From the NCBI RefSeq assembly GCF_900101615.1, contig NZ_FMZX01000008.1:62001-126000 (forward strand): DNA of 64,000 nt, written 5' to 3'. The stretch is from Belnapia rosea. GTDB taxonomy: Bacteria > Pseudomonadota > Alphaproteobacteria > Acetobacterales > Acetobacteraceae. The position numbers were made by a program, and so were the translations under genes. Numbering within the stretch: position 1 is the first letter of the stretch; each line of letters opens with the position of its first letter. Shown piece after piece: positions 34,155 to 42,400 of the stretch. Under the pieces are notes generated by a model, which made no database searches, was not told the DNA's origin, and saw only the letters and a program-made list of their open reading frames with translations.

Positions 34155-36509
34155 TCAGCCGTCGGCCGGCAGGATCGCGACCGGCCGGTCCCGCTCCATC
34201 CACGTCCCGGTGGCCGGGTCCTGGATGGAGAGGAGGAGCCGCGTGCCGGACTCCAGCCCCTCGGTCGGCAGGTCGGCCAGCAGCAGCCCAAGCGGCCCGC
34301 TCACCACCGGCCGGGGCCGGGGCTCCGCCTCGCCCTCCGGGCGCCATTCGACCAGCGCCGGCCGGTCGAGCAGCAGTCGCAGCTCCTGCCCCTGGCGGAT
34401 CCAGCCCACCGGCATGCGCCGGCTCCAATGCGCGCGCGGCGCCTGCGGCTTCACACCGCCATAGCGCAGCCAGGCCGCCTCCGGCCGGTCGATCGGGCGG
34501 CCGAGCCGGAGGCTGGCGGCAAGCTTCATGAACTCGGCATGCGCCCAGACCAGCGGCATGGCGGAGCCCGAGGGCCGGCCGGGAAAGAGGAATTGCCTGG
34601 GGATGGCCTCCGCCTCCCAGACCTGCTCGGGGATCAGCCCGGTGCGGCTGCTCATGCCGATCATCGCGTGCAGCAGCTCCCGCGCCTCCGCATCGCGGCC
34701 GGCGGCAAGGGCGTAGTGGCCGCGCTCGCCGGTCAGCAGCGGCCAGGCGCGGCCGCGGCCGGTGCCGTTGAAGGGGCTGCCATCCTCGTGCTCGCCATAG
34801 CCGTCGCCGTTGTAGCGGTACCAGCACGGCCCGGCCGGCGTCTCCACCCGCAGCAGCGCATCCACCAGCGCGACCGAGGCGGCGATGACGGGGTCGTCCG
34901 CCCGGCGCAGGCCGAAGCGGACGAGCTGGAGGAAATCCGTGCTGATGAGGCTGTCGGCCGGGACCAGGCATTCGCCCGCGTGGTTCCGCACCGGCACGGG
35001 CTCGCGGATCGCCGCGCGGTCGGCGAAGACGGCGGGCGAGGCGGCGCGCACGTAATAGGGGCCGATGCCATGGCGGGCCATGAGGCCCGGGTCGGCGCCG
35101 ACGCACCAGTCCTCGATCCGGCTGTTCCAGTCATCGGCCAGCAGCAGGATGTCGCGCCGCTCCTCGCCACCGAGCAGCTCGGCCCCGCAGACCAGGGCGG
35201 AGATGGCGGTGGCCAGGGTGAAGGCGTTGATGCCCGGCGTCTCCTCCCAGCGGTCCTGGTCGGTGGCCGGGCCGTAGAGGGCGATGAAGGCCAGCGCCTT
35301 CCGCACCATGTCGGCGACCTGGATGCCGCCCAGCGCATCGGCCTCGGCCAGGGCGGCGGCGAGCAGCACGGGAAAGGCGGCCTCGTCGAGCTGGATGCCC
35401 GTCCAGTGCGGCCGGCCGCCCAGCCACTGGTTCTGCGACCAGCGGCCATCCGCCAGCTGGGTGGCGATGAGGTAGCGCAGGATGTTGCGCGCCTCCTCCG
35501 TGCCGCCGAGGGCCAGCAGCGCGCCGGCGCTCTCCACCAGGTCGCGCGGCCAGACCAGGTGGTAGCCGCCGGAATCATCGGTGCTGTTGCCCCAGGGGAT
35601 GCTGAGGCTCGCCACCATCGCGCCGAGGAAGGTCTTGTCCTGGTGCACCCGCAGCACCATCGCCGAGACATGGGCCGCGTCGCGGAATTCGCCGAGGCAC
35701 CGGGTCGAGTCGACATTGCCGGCATGCCAGGCCTCCCAGGCCCGCACATGGCGGTGCCAGGCGGCGTCGAAGGGCTGCAGCAGGGCGGAGATCGCCAGCG
35801 TCGCCGCCGCCTCCTTGTCGCTGCCGAAGCCGAGGGCGAGCACCGCGGTCCGGCTGCCCAGCTCGCCGAGCAGGGCGACATTGCCGGGGCCGGCGCGGTC
35901 ATGGATCCAGGACATGGCGCCGTTCGCGGCGAAATCCTGCCAGCCATCGCTCACGCCAACGAAGCCGGCGCTGGCGCGGCGCCAGGTATCCCGCTGCGTG
36001 GCGGGCTCCGCCGCGGCGAGCGCGACGGCATAGCCGCCCTGCTCGGCGCAGAGCAGCTTGCGGTCGCGGTTGACGAAGACCTCGGCCACATTGCCCTCGC
36101 CGGTGCCGCCGAGATGCGGCGCGAGCAGGACATAGAGGCGGAGATCGGCATCGCCGGTGAGCACCGCCTCGATCAGCAGCACGTCGCGGTCGATCTCCGG
36201 CGCGATGCGCAGGCCGAGCTCGAAGCGGGGATGGCGGTGCAGGATGCGCATGGCGGGGATGCCGGGGCCCGCGGTCGTCAGCGTGTAGTCGCCGCTGCGC
36301 TTGACCTCGGTCCAGAAGCCCCGCCCATCCGCGACGATGAAGCCGAGGTCGCGGATCTGCGGCATGTCGACCCGCGGGTGGTACACCTCGTTGACGATGC
36401 CGTAGCCCATGGTGAACCACAGGCGGGAGGAGCCGATGGCGGTTCCGACGATGTCCTTGGCGCTGCTCGTCCAGGTCGGGCGGATGCCGGGTGCGCCAGG
36501 GGCGTTCAT
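34155..36509 (-). CDS. GH15 glucoamylase / glucodextranase-like
   Basis: This 784-residue glycoside hydrolase family 15 enzyme releases glucose from alpha-glucans. The N-terminal beta-sandwich (residues 1-280: AIGSSRLWFTMGYGIVNEVY) precedes the (alpha/alpha)6 barrel. The general acid is in DRWEETPGINAFTLA and the general base in GLIPEQVWEAE, as in Arthrobacter glucodextranase. There is no signal peptide, so the enzyme is probably cytosolic and acts on stored glucan or imported oligosaccharide. It heads the operon leading to zwf, pgl and rpiA, giving a direct line from glucan to pentose phosphate. ATG at 36509 was chosen. Confidence 0.92.
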   Translation of the reverse strand: MNAPGAPGIRPTWTSSAKDIVGTAIGSSRLWFTMGYGIVNEVYHPRVDMPQIRDLGFIVADGRGFWTEVKRSGDYTLTTAGPGIPAMRILHRHPRFELGLRIAPEIDRDVLLIEAVLTGDADLRLYVLLAPHLGGTGEGNVAEVFVNRDRKLLCAEQGGYAVALAAAEPATQRDTWRRASAGFVGVSDGWQDFAANGAMSWIHDRAGPGNVALLGELGSRTAVLALGFGSDKEAAATLAISALLQPFDAAWHRHVRAWEAWHAGNVDSTRCLGEFRDAAHVSAMVLRVHQDKTFLGAMVASLSIPWGNSTDDSGGYHLVWPRDLVESAGALLALGGTEEARNILRYLIATQLADGRWSQNQWLGGRPHWTGIQLDEAAFPVLLAAALAEADALGGIQVADMVRKALAFIALYGPATDQDRWEETPGINAFTLATAISALVCGAELLGGEERRDILLLADDWNSRIEDWCVGADPGLMARHGIGPYYVRAASPAVFADRAAIREPVPVRNHAGECLVPADSLISTDFLQLVRFGLRRADDPVIAASVALVDALLRVETPAGPCWYRYNGDGYGEHEDGSPFNGTGRGRAWPLLTGERGHYALAAGRDAEARELLHAMIGMSSRTGLIPEQVWEAEAIPRQFLFPGRPSGSAMPLVWAHAEFMKLAASLRLGRPIDRPEAAWLRYGGVKPQAPRAHWSRRMPVGWIRQGQELRLLLDRPALVEWRPEGEAEPRPRPVVSGPLGLLLADLPTEGLESGTRLLLSIQDPATGTWMERDRPVAILPADG

Positions 36510-36549
36510 CGCCGCGACGCGCCGCGGCGGAGGGGCACCGCCCGAGCCC

Positions 36550-37173
36550 TCACGCGAGCACCGCGCTGCCGAGGGCGACGACGCCCGCCAGCGCCGCCGC
36601 CATGCCGGCCCAGCGACGTTGCGACGCGGCCCCGAACTGGCGGGCAGCGGCCATGGCACCGAGGCCGATCGCCGCCTGCATGACGGCGAGGGTCAGCAGA
36701 TAGGCGAGGATGGTCCCGGGCCCGGAGCCGGTGACCGCCTCCGCATAGGCATGGCCATGGAACAGGCCGGCCAGAGCGAAGCCGAGGGCCAGCCAGGCCG
36801 GGGCGCCGCCGCGCGGCCGCGCCGGCGCGGCGAGCAGCGCCACCCCCGCGAGCAGGACGGAGAGGGCGACCATCGCCTCGACCGGGCCGAGCCCAAGCCC
36901 GGCGAGATGCAGCACCGCCCCCGTCAGCCCCGCCGCCAGGAAGGCCAGCAGCACCCCGATGGCGGCCCGCTGCCGCATCGTGGCGGCCAGCACGCCGGCG
37001 GCGACCAGGAAAGCGAGGTGGTCGAGACCGATGACCGGATGGGCGATGCCGGAGAGCACCCCCTGCCAGGCATGGGCCGGCGCCTCCCCGCCCATGGGGT
37101 GATGCGCCAGGGCCGGCATGGGCGCCATGGCCAGGGCCAGGAAGGCAAGGGCGGTGGGATGGCGTCTCCGCAT
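36550..37173 (-). CDS. hupE: HupE/UreJ family membrane protein, putative nickel/cobalt transporter
   Basis: This 207-residue protein has a signal-peptide-like N-terminus (MRRRHPTALAFLALAMAPMP, ending ALAHH) and six membrane helices. Family motifs are HPVIGLDHLAFLVAAG and LFHGHAYAEAV, whose histidines are thought to bind nickel or cobalt. No hydrogenase or urease gene is present in the window, so cobalt or nickel uptake for other enzymes is likely. No room exists for a cobalamin riboswitch in the 74 bases before mutY ends. Confidence 0.85.
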   Translation of the reverse strand: MRRRHPTALAFLALAMAPMPALAHHPMGGEAPAHAWQGVLSGIAHPVIGLDHLAFLVAAGVLAATMRQRAAIGVLLAFLAAGLTGAVLHLAGLGLGPVEAMVALSVLLAGVALLAAPARPRGGAPAWLALGFALAGLFHGHAYAEAVTGSGPGTILAYLLTLAVMQAAIGLGAMAAARQFGAASQRRWAGMAAALAGVVALGSAVLA

Positions 37174-37247
37174 GGTGGCTCCTCGCACTCGGTTCGTCGG
37201 GCTGAGGTTTGCCCGGACCTCCGCCTGCCGCAACCCGGCTTCGGCGA

Positions 37248-38327
37248 TCACGCCCTGACCGCCGCAAGCTCGAGCAGCCGCCGCATCACGGTCGGCAGCG
37301 CCGCACCAGCCTCGGCCAGGGGCCGCATCTCCATCCCCTCAGGTGGCTCGAGGCGGGGCAGCGCGGCGGCGTAGAGCACCATCTCCAGCTCGAAATGGGT
37401 GAAGCCGTGCCGCGCCACGCCCGGCACGCGCCGCCAGGCTGGGCCCGGCACCGGCGCATGGGCCAGCGCCTCCGCCTCGCCCCAGGGCGCTGCCCGCCAT
37501 TCCGTGCCGGGGAGTTCCAGCATGCCGCCGAGCAGCCCGCGCGGCGGCCGCCGCCGCAGCAGGACCCGCCCCTCGGCATCCGTCAGCAGGAAATGCGCGC
37601 CATGGCGCAGCGGCCGGGCCCGCTTCGGCGACTTCCGGGGCAACTCCGCCTGGATGCCGCGCCGCTGCGCCAGGCATTCGCCGCGCCAAGGACAGAGGGC
37701 GCAGGCCGGCGTCCTCGGCGTGCAGATGGTGGCGCCAAGGTCGAACAGGGCCTGGGCGAAGTCACCCGGCCGGGCGCGGGCCGCCGCATCGGCCATGAAG
37801 CCCCCGGCGGCGGCGGCGAGCCGGGGCTTGGCCGCGGGCAGCGGCGTCTCCTCGGCCAGCAGCCGGGCCACCACGCGCTCGACATTGCCATCGGCCGGCA
37901 CCACCGGCTCGTCGAAGGCGATGGCGGCCACGGCGGCGGCGGTATAGGCGCCGATCCCCGGCAGGTCGCGCAGCGCCCCGGCGGTGCGGGGGAAACCGCC
38001 CATCGCCGTGACGGCCTTGGCGCAGGCATGCAGGTTGCGGGCGCGGGCGTAGTAGCCGAGGCCGGCCCATTCCTCCATCACCGCCGCCTCGGGCGCGGCG
38101 GCCAGGGCGGCGATATCGGGGAAACGGGCCAGGAAACGCTCGAATCGGGGGCCAACCGCCGCCACCGTCGTCTGTTGCAGCATGACCTCGGAGAGCCAGA
38201 CGCGGTAGGGATCGGGACGGCCGCCATCGCTGCGGCGGAAGGGCAGGGTCCGGCGGTGGCGGTCGTACCAGGCGAGCAGTTCGGCGCCAGAGGGCAGCGG
38301 AACGGGCAAGGGGATGGGCAGGGGCAT
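37248..38327 (-). CDS. mutY: A/G-specific adenine glycosylase MutY
   Basis: This 359-residue base-excision repair glycosylase removes adenine opposite 8-oxoguanine. It shows VMLQQTTVAAVGPRFERFL (catalytic Glu region of this sub-family is EVMLQQT), the HhH segment LPGIGAYTAAAVAAIAF with the catalytic Asp in VPADGNVERV, and the [4Fe-4S] cysteines in CTPRTPACALCPWRGEC. A NUDIX-like C-terminal domain recognises 8-oxoG. The ATG at 38327 is immediately back-to-back with the divergent DUF721 start, and no good ribosome binding site is visible; an upstream in-frame ATG near 38396 is an alternative. Confidence 0.94.
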   Translation of the reverse strand: MPLPIPLPVPLPSGAELLAWYDRHRRTLPFRRSDGGRPDPYRVWLSEVMLQQTTVAAVGPRFERFLARFPDIAALAAAPEAAVMEEWAGLGYYARARNLHACAKAVTAMGGFPRTAGALRDLPGIGAYTAAAVAAIAFDEPVVPADGNVERVVARLLAEETPLPAAKPRLAAAAGGFMADAAARARPGDFAQALFDLGATICTPRTPACALCPWRGECLAQRRGIQAELPRKSPKRARPLRHGAHFLLTDAEGRVLLRRRPPRGLLGGMLELPGTEWRAAPWGEAEALAHAPVPGPAWRRVPGVARHGFTHFELEMVLYAAALPRLEPPEGMEMRPLAEAGAALPTVMRRLLELAAVRA

Positions 38328-38792
38328 ATGGCGAAAGATAGCGACGATCGGCGATTCGTCTGGGGGCCGCGTCCGCTCGGCACGCTCATTCCGCATCTGA
38401 CCCGGCCGGTCTTCCGCAAGAAGAGCCCGGCCGGCGCCCTGCTGATGGCGGACTGGGCCGAGATCGTGGGTCCCGGCCTCGCCGCCGTCACCAGCCCGAA
38501 GCGCGTCACCAGCGGGACGCTGACCATCGGCTGCGTCGGCCCCGTGGCGATGGAGCTGAGCCACCTGGCGCCGCAGCTGATCGAGCGGATCAACGCCCAG
38601 CTTGGAAAACCCGTCGTGGAGCGGCTGCGCTTCGTCCAGCAGGCGGCCACCGCCACCCCGGCCCGCCCCCGGCCCGCCCCCGAGGCCAAGCTGCCCCCGC
38701 GGGTGGAGGCGGCGGTCGGTAACCTTCCGGCAGGGGAATTGCGCGAGGCGCTGGCAAAGCTCGCCCGAGGCGTCTATCGGAACCGCGGATAA
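38328..38792 (+). CDS. DUF721 / DciA-like protein
   Basis: This 154-residue protein has a DUF721 domain (LGTLIPHLTRPVFRKKSPAG, then LMADWAEIVGPGLAAVTSP and GPVAMELSHLAPQLIERIN). DUF721 includes DciA, the ancestral loader of the DnaB helicase, and dnaB is in this window. A Pro-rich linker and a short C-terminal helix follow. AGGGG lies five bases before the ATG. The start codon is directly adjacent to that of mutY (CAT/ATG), so the two regulatory regions lie inside each other's genes. The DciA assignment is by family; loader function is not proven here. Confidence 0.85.
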   Translation: MAKDSDDRRFVWGPRPLGTLIPHLTRPVFRKKSPAGALLMADWAEIVGPGLAAVTSPKRVTSGTLTIGCVGPVAMELSHLAPQLIERINAQLGKPVVERLRFVQQAATATPARPRPAPEAKLPPRVEAAVGNLPAGELREALAKLARGVYRNRG

Positions 38793-38821
38793 CCCCAAGC
38801 CGATTGCCCATCGGAGGCCGC

Positions 38822-39430
38822 ATGCCCTTCTCCCGCCGCCTGATCCTGGCGATGCCCGCGCTGATCGCCGCGCCCGCCCTGGCCCAACCCGCCGATCCGC
38901 GGCTGGGCGAGCGTGGCATCGGCCGGCCGGATGCGCCGGTGAAGGTCATGGAGTTCTTCTCCCTCACCTGCACCCATTGCGCCAGCTTCCACAAGGACAC
39001 CCTCCCCCAGGTGAAGCGGGACCTGGTGGAGACGGGGGCCATCCGGCTTATCTGGGTCGATTTTCCGCTCGACCAGCTGGCGCTGGCCGCTGCCTGCATC
39101 GCCCGCACCCTGCCGGCGGAGCGCTACGAGGGCTTCATCGGCGCGCTGCTGGCGAACCAGGACCGCTGGGCCTTCACCCGGGGCGACCCGCGCGAGGAGC
39201 TGGCGAAGATGGCCGCGCTCGCCGGGCTCAGCCGCGCCAAGTATGACGAGGTGCTGGCGGATGACGGGCTGAAGCGCGCCATCATCGAGCAGCGCATGAC
39301 GGCGGAGAAGCAGTACAACGTCTCCGCCACCCCAAGCTTCGCCTTCCAGGGCCGCGCCACGCGCAACCAGTCCGGCAACATGAGCTATGACCGGTTCCAG
39401 CAGCTGGTCGAGGAAGCGAGGCGCGGTTGA
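38822..39430 (+). CDS. DsbA-family thioredoxin-fold thiol oxidoreductase
   Basis: This 202-residue exported protein starts MPFSRRLILAMPALIAAPAL and has a cleavage site near ALAQ. The thioredoxin fold has the redox motif in FFSLTCTHCASFH (CTHC) and the cis-Pro segment SATPSFAFQG. DsbA proteins of this type, related to DsbG/BdbD and ScsC-like thioredoxins, oxidise or isomerise periplasmic cysteines. ATG at 38822 follows GGAGG by five bases. Its stop overlaps the smc TTG start (TTGA), an unusual coupling of a periplasmic enzyme with a chromosome protein. Confidence 0.88.
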   Translation: MPFSRRLILAMPALIAAPALAQPADPRLGERGIGRPDAPVKVMEFFSLTCTHCASFHKDTLPQVKRDLVETGAIRLIWVDFPLDQLALAAACIARTLPAERYEGFIGALLANQDRWAFTRGDPREELAKMAALAGLSRAKYDEVLADDGLKRAIIEQRMTAEKQYNVSATPSFAFQGRATRNQSGNMSYDRFQQLVEEARRG

Positions 39431-42400
39431 GCGAAGCGACGCCCGAGGACGCCCCAGCGGAAACCCCAGCGGCCGAGGCCCCGGCCGATGAGCCACGGCG
39501 CGACGCGCCGCGGGCGACGCTCGCCCGCCTGCGCATTGCCGGCTTCAAGAGCTTCGCCGAGGCGACGCTGGTCGAGGTCCTGCCAGGGCTGACCGGCATC
39601 GTCGGCCCGAATGGCTGCGGCAAGTCCAATGTCGTCGAGGCGCTACGCTGGGCGATGGGCGAGACCTCCGCCCGCTCCATGCGCGGCGGCGAGATGGAGG
39701 ACGTGATCTTCGCCGGCACGGCCACCCGGCCGGGGCGCAACCTCGCCGAGGTCTCGCTCTACCTGGAGGAGGCGGCCGGCCTTGCCCCACCGCCCCATGC
39801 GGATGCGCCGGATCTCGAGATCATCCGCCGCATCGCCCGCGGCGACGGCTCCTCCTTCCGGATCAATGGCCGCGAGGTCCGGGCGCGCGACGTGCAGACC
39901 ATGTTCGCCGATATCGGCTCGGGCGCCCGCGCCTCGGCCATGGTGAGCCAGGGCCGGGTCGCCGCCATGATCGGCGCCAAGCCTGAGGAACGGCGGCAGG
40001 TGCTGGAGGAGGCAGCCGGCATCAGCGGCCTCCGCGCCCGGCGGCACGAGGCGGAGCTGAAGCTGCGCCAGGCGGAGACCAATCTCGGCCGGGCGGAGGA
40101 CCTGCTCGGCCAGCTGGATACGCAGCGGCAATCGCTGCAGCGCCAGGCGCGGCAGGCCAACCGCTACCGTAACCTCTCCGGCCTGGTGCGTGGGGCGGAG
40201 GCGGAGTGGCTGGCCCTGCTGCGGGCCCGGGCCCAGGCGGCACTGGCCGTGGCCTCGGCGGAATTCGCCCGGGCCTCGGCAGCCACCAAGGCGGCGGAAG
40301 CAGAAGCGGAAGCGGCCGCGCTGCGCAGCTTCGCCGCCGAGCGCGGCATCCCCGCGCCGCGCGAGGCGGAGGCGGTGGCCCGTACCGCGCTGGAGCGCCG
40401 CCGCGTCGAGGCCGAGGGGCTGGACGCCGAGGAGCGCCGCGCCCGCGAGGCACTCGCCGCCGCCGAGGCGCAGCTCACCCAAATCATCCGCGACCTCACC
40501 CATGCCGAGGCGGTGGAGGGCGATGCGCTGGCCGCCGAGGCCCGGCTGGCCCGCGAGGGTGCGGCGCTGGCCGAGGCGGAAGCGAGCCTGCCCGCCCGGC
40601 TGGAGGCCGCCGCCGCGGCGCTCGCCGAGGCCACCGAGGCCGCCCGCGCCGCCGAGCGCGCCGCCAATACGGCGACCGAGGAGGCTGCCGCCATCGCCGC
40701 CCGCGCCAATGCCGCGAGCATGGAACTGGCCGCCAGCGGCGAGCGCGCCCGGCGCCTCGGTGCCCAGCGCGACGCGCTGGCGGCCGAACATGCCGCGGCG
40801 CTGGCCGCCTGCATCCCGCCCGAACGCCTCGCCACCGCGGAGGCAGCGGCCGGCGAGGCTTCGTCCCGGCTTGAGGCCGCCCGCACGGCCCTGGGCGAAG
40901 CCGAGACGGCCCGTGCCGCGGCGCAGGACGCCCATGCGGCGGCCCGGCGCGAGACCACCGCCGCCGAGGCGGAGGCCGCCCGGACCCGCACGGCGCTGGC
41001 CGAGGCGGAGCAGCGGGCCGGGCGCATCGCCGCCCAGCATGCCCGGCTCTCCGCCGATCACCAGGCAGCCCTGGCCGGGCGCATCGCTCCGGAGCGGCTG
41101 GCCGGGGCGGAGGCGGCCATCGCCGCGGCCGAGGCCGCGCTCGCCGAGGCCCGAACCCGGCTGGAGGCCGCCGAAGCCACCCGCGTCACGGCGCAGGAGG
41201 CGCATGCCACGGCCCGCCGCCGCATGGCCGAGGCCCGCAGCGGCCGCGACCGGGCCATGGCCGAGCAGACGGCAGCCGCCCAGCGCGCCGCCCAGGCCCG
41301 CGCGCAACACGGCAGGCTGCTGGCCGAGCGGGATGCCGCCCGCGCCGCCGCCGTGCCGCCCGAGGCCGTCGCCGCCGCCCGGAACGGCGCGGCCGAGGCG
41401 GAGGCCGCGCTCGCCGCCGCCCTCGCCGCGGTCACCGGGGCCGAGGCCGGGCGCGCCGCCGCCGCCGCCCGCCATGCCGAGGCCCGCACCGCCGCCGCCG
41501 AGGCCGAGGCGGATCGCGCCCGCGCCACCGCCGAGGTGGAGGCACTCAGTGAGACGCTGGCCGCCGGCGCGGGTGCCGGCAGCGCCGCGCCGCCCGTGCT
41601 CGACGCCGTCTCCGTCCCACCCGGCCTCGAGGCCGCGCTGGGCGTGGCGCTTGGCGAGGCGCTGGAGAGCCCGACCGACCCCACCGCCGCCCGGCATTGG
41701 TGCGACCTGCCACCCGACCCCACGGCGCCCGCCCTGCCGGAGGGGCTGGTGCCCCTCGCCAGCCTGGTCGTGGCACCGCCGGCCCTGGCCCGTGCCCTGT
41801 CCCAGATCGGCCTGCTGCCCGAGGGGGCGGATGGCGCCGTCCTGCAGGCCCGCCTCGCCCCCGGCCAGGCCGTGGTGGCGCGGGACGGTGCCGCCTGGCG
41901 CTGGGATGGCCATACCGCCCGGGCCGATGCGCCGAACCCCGGCGCGGTGCGGCTGCAGCAGCGCAACCGCCTCGCCGCCGCCAGCGCCCGGCTGCAGGAG
42001 GCGACCGAGGCCGCCGCCACGGCCTCCCGTATCCGCGCCGAAGCCGCAGCCGCCGAAGCCGCCGCCGGCACGGCGGAGGCGGGTGCGCGCGAGGTCCGCC
42101 GGCAGGCCGAGGCCCGCCTCGCCGCCGCCCGCGCCGAGGCCAGCCGCCTCTCCGCCGCCGCCGCCGAGGCGGAGAGCCGGATCGGCGCACTGGAACCGCA
42201 ACTGGCCCGCCTGGCCGAGGCGCTCGGCGAGGCCGAGACGGCCGCGGCAGCGGCGGCCGAGGCGCTGGCCGGCCTTCCCGCCCCCGAGGCCGCCGCTGCC
42301 GAGATGCAGTCCGCCGCCCGCGCCGAGGCCGAAGCCGGTGCCGCCGAAGGTGCCGCCCGGCGCCAGCGGGCCGAGGCCGAGACGGCGCTGCAGCGGTCCC

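Noticed and set aside
32727-36683. 1318-codon open frame on the plus strand over zwf and the GH15 gene
   Set aside because: Shadow of two clear minus-strand enzymes; composition is His/Gln/Arg-rich without recognisable folds.
36550-37247. Cobalamin riboswitch in front of hupE
   Set aside because: Only 74 bases separate hupE from the end of mutY; no conserved B12-box is seen.
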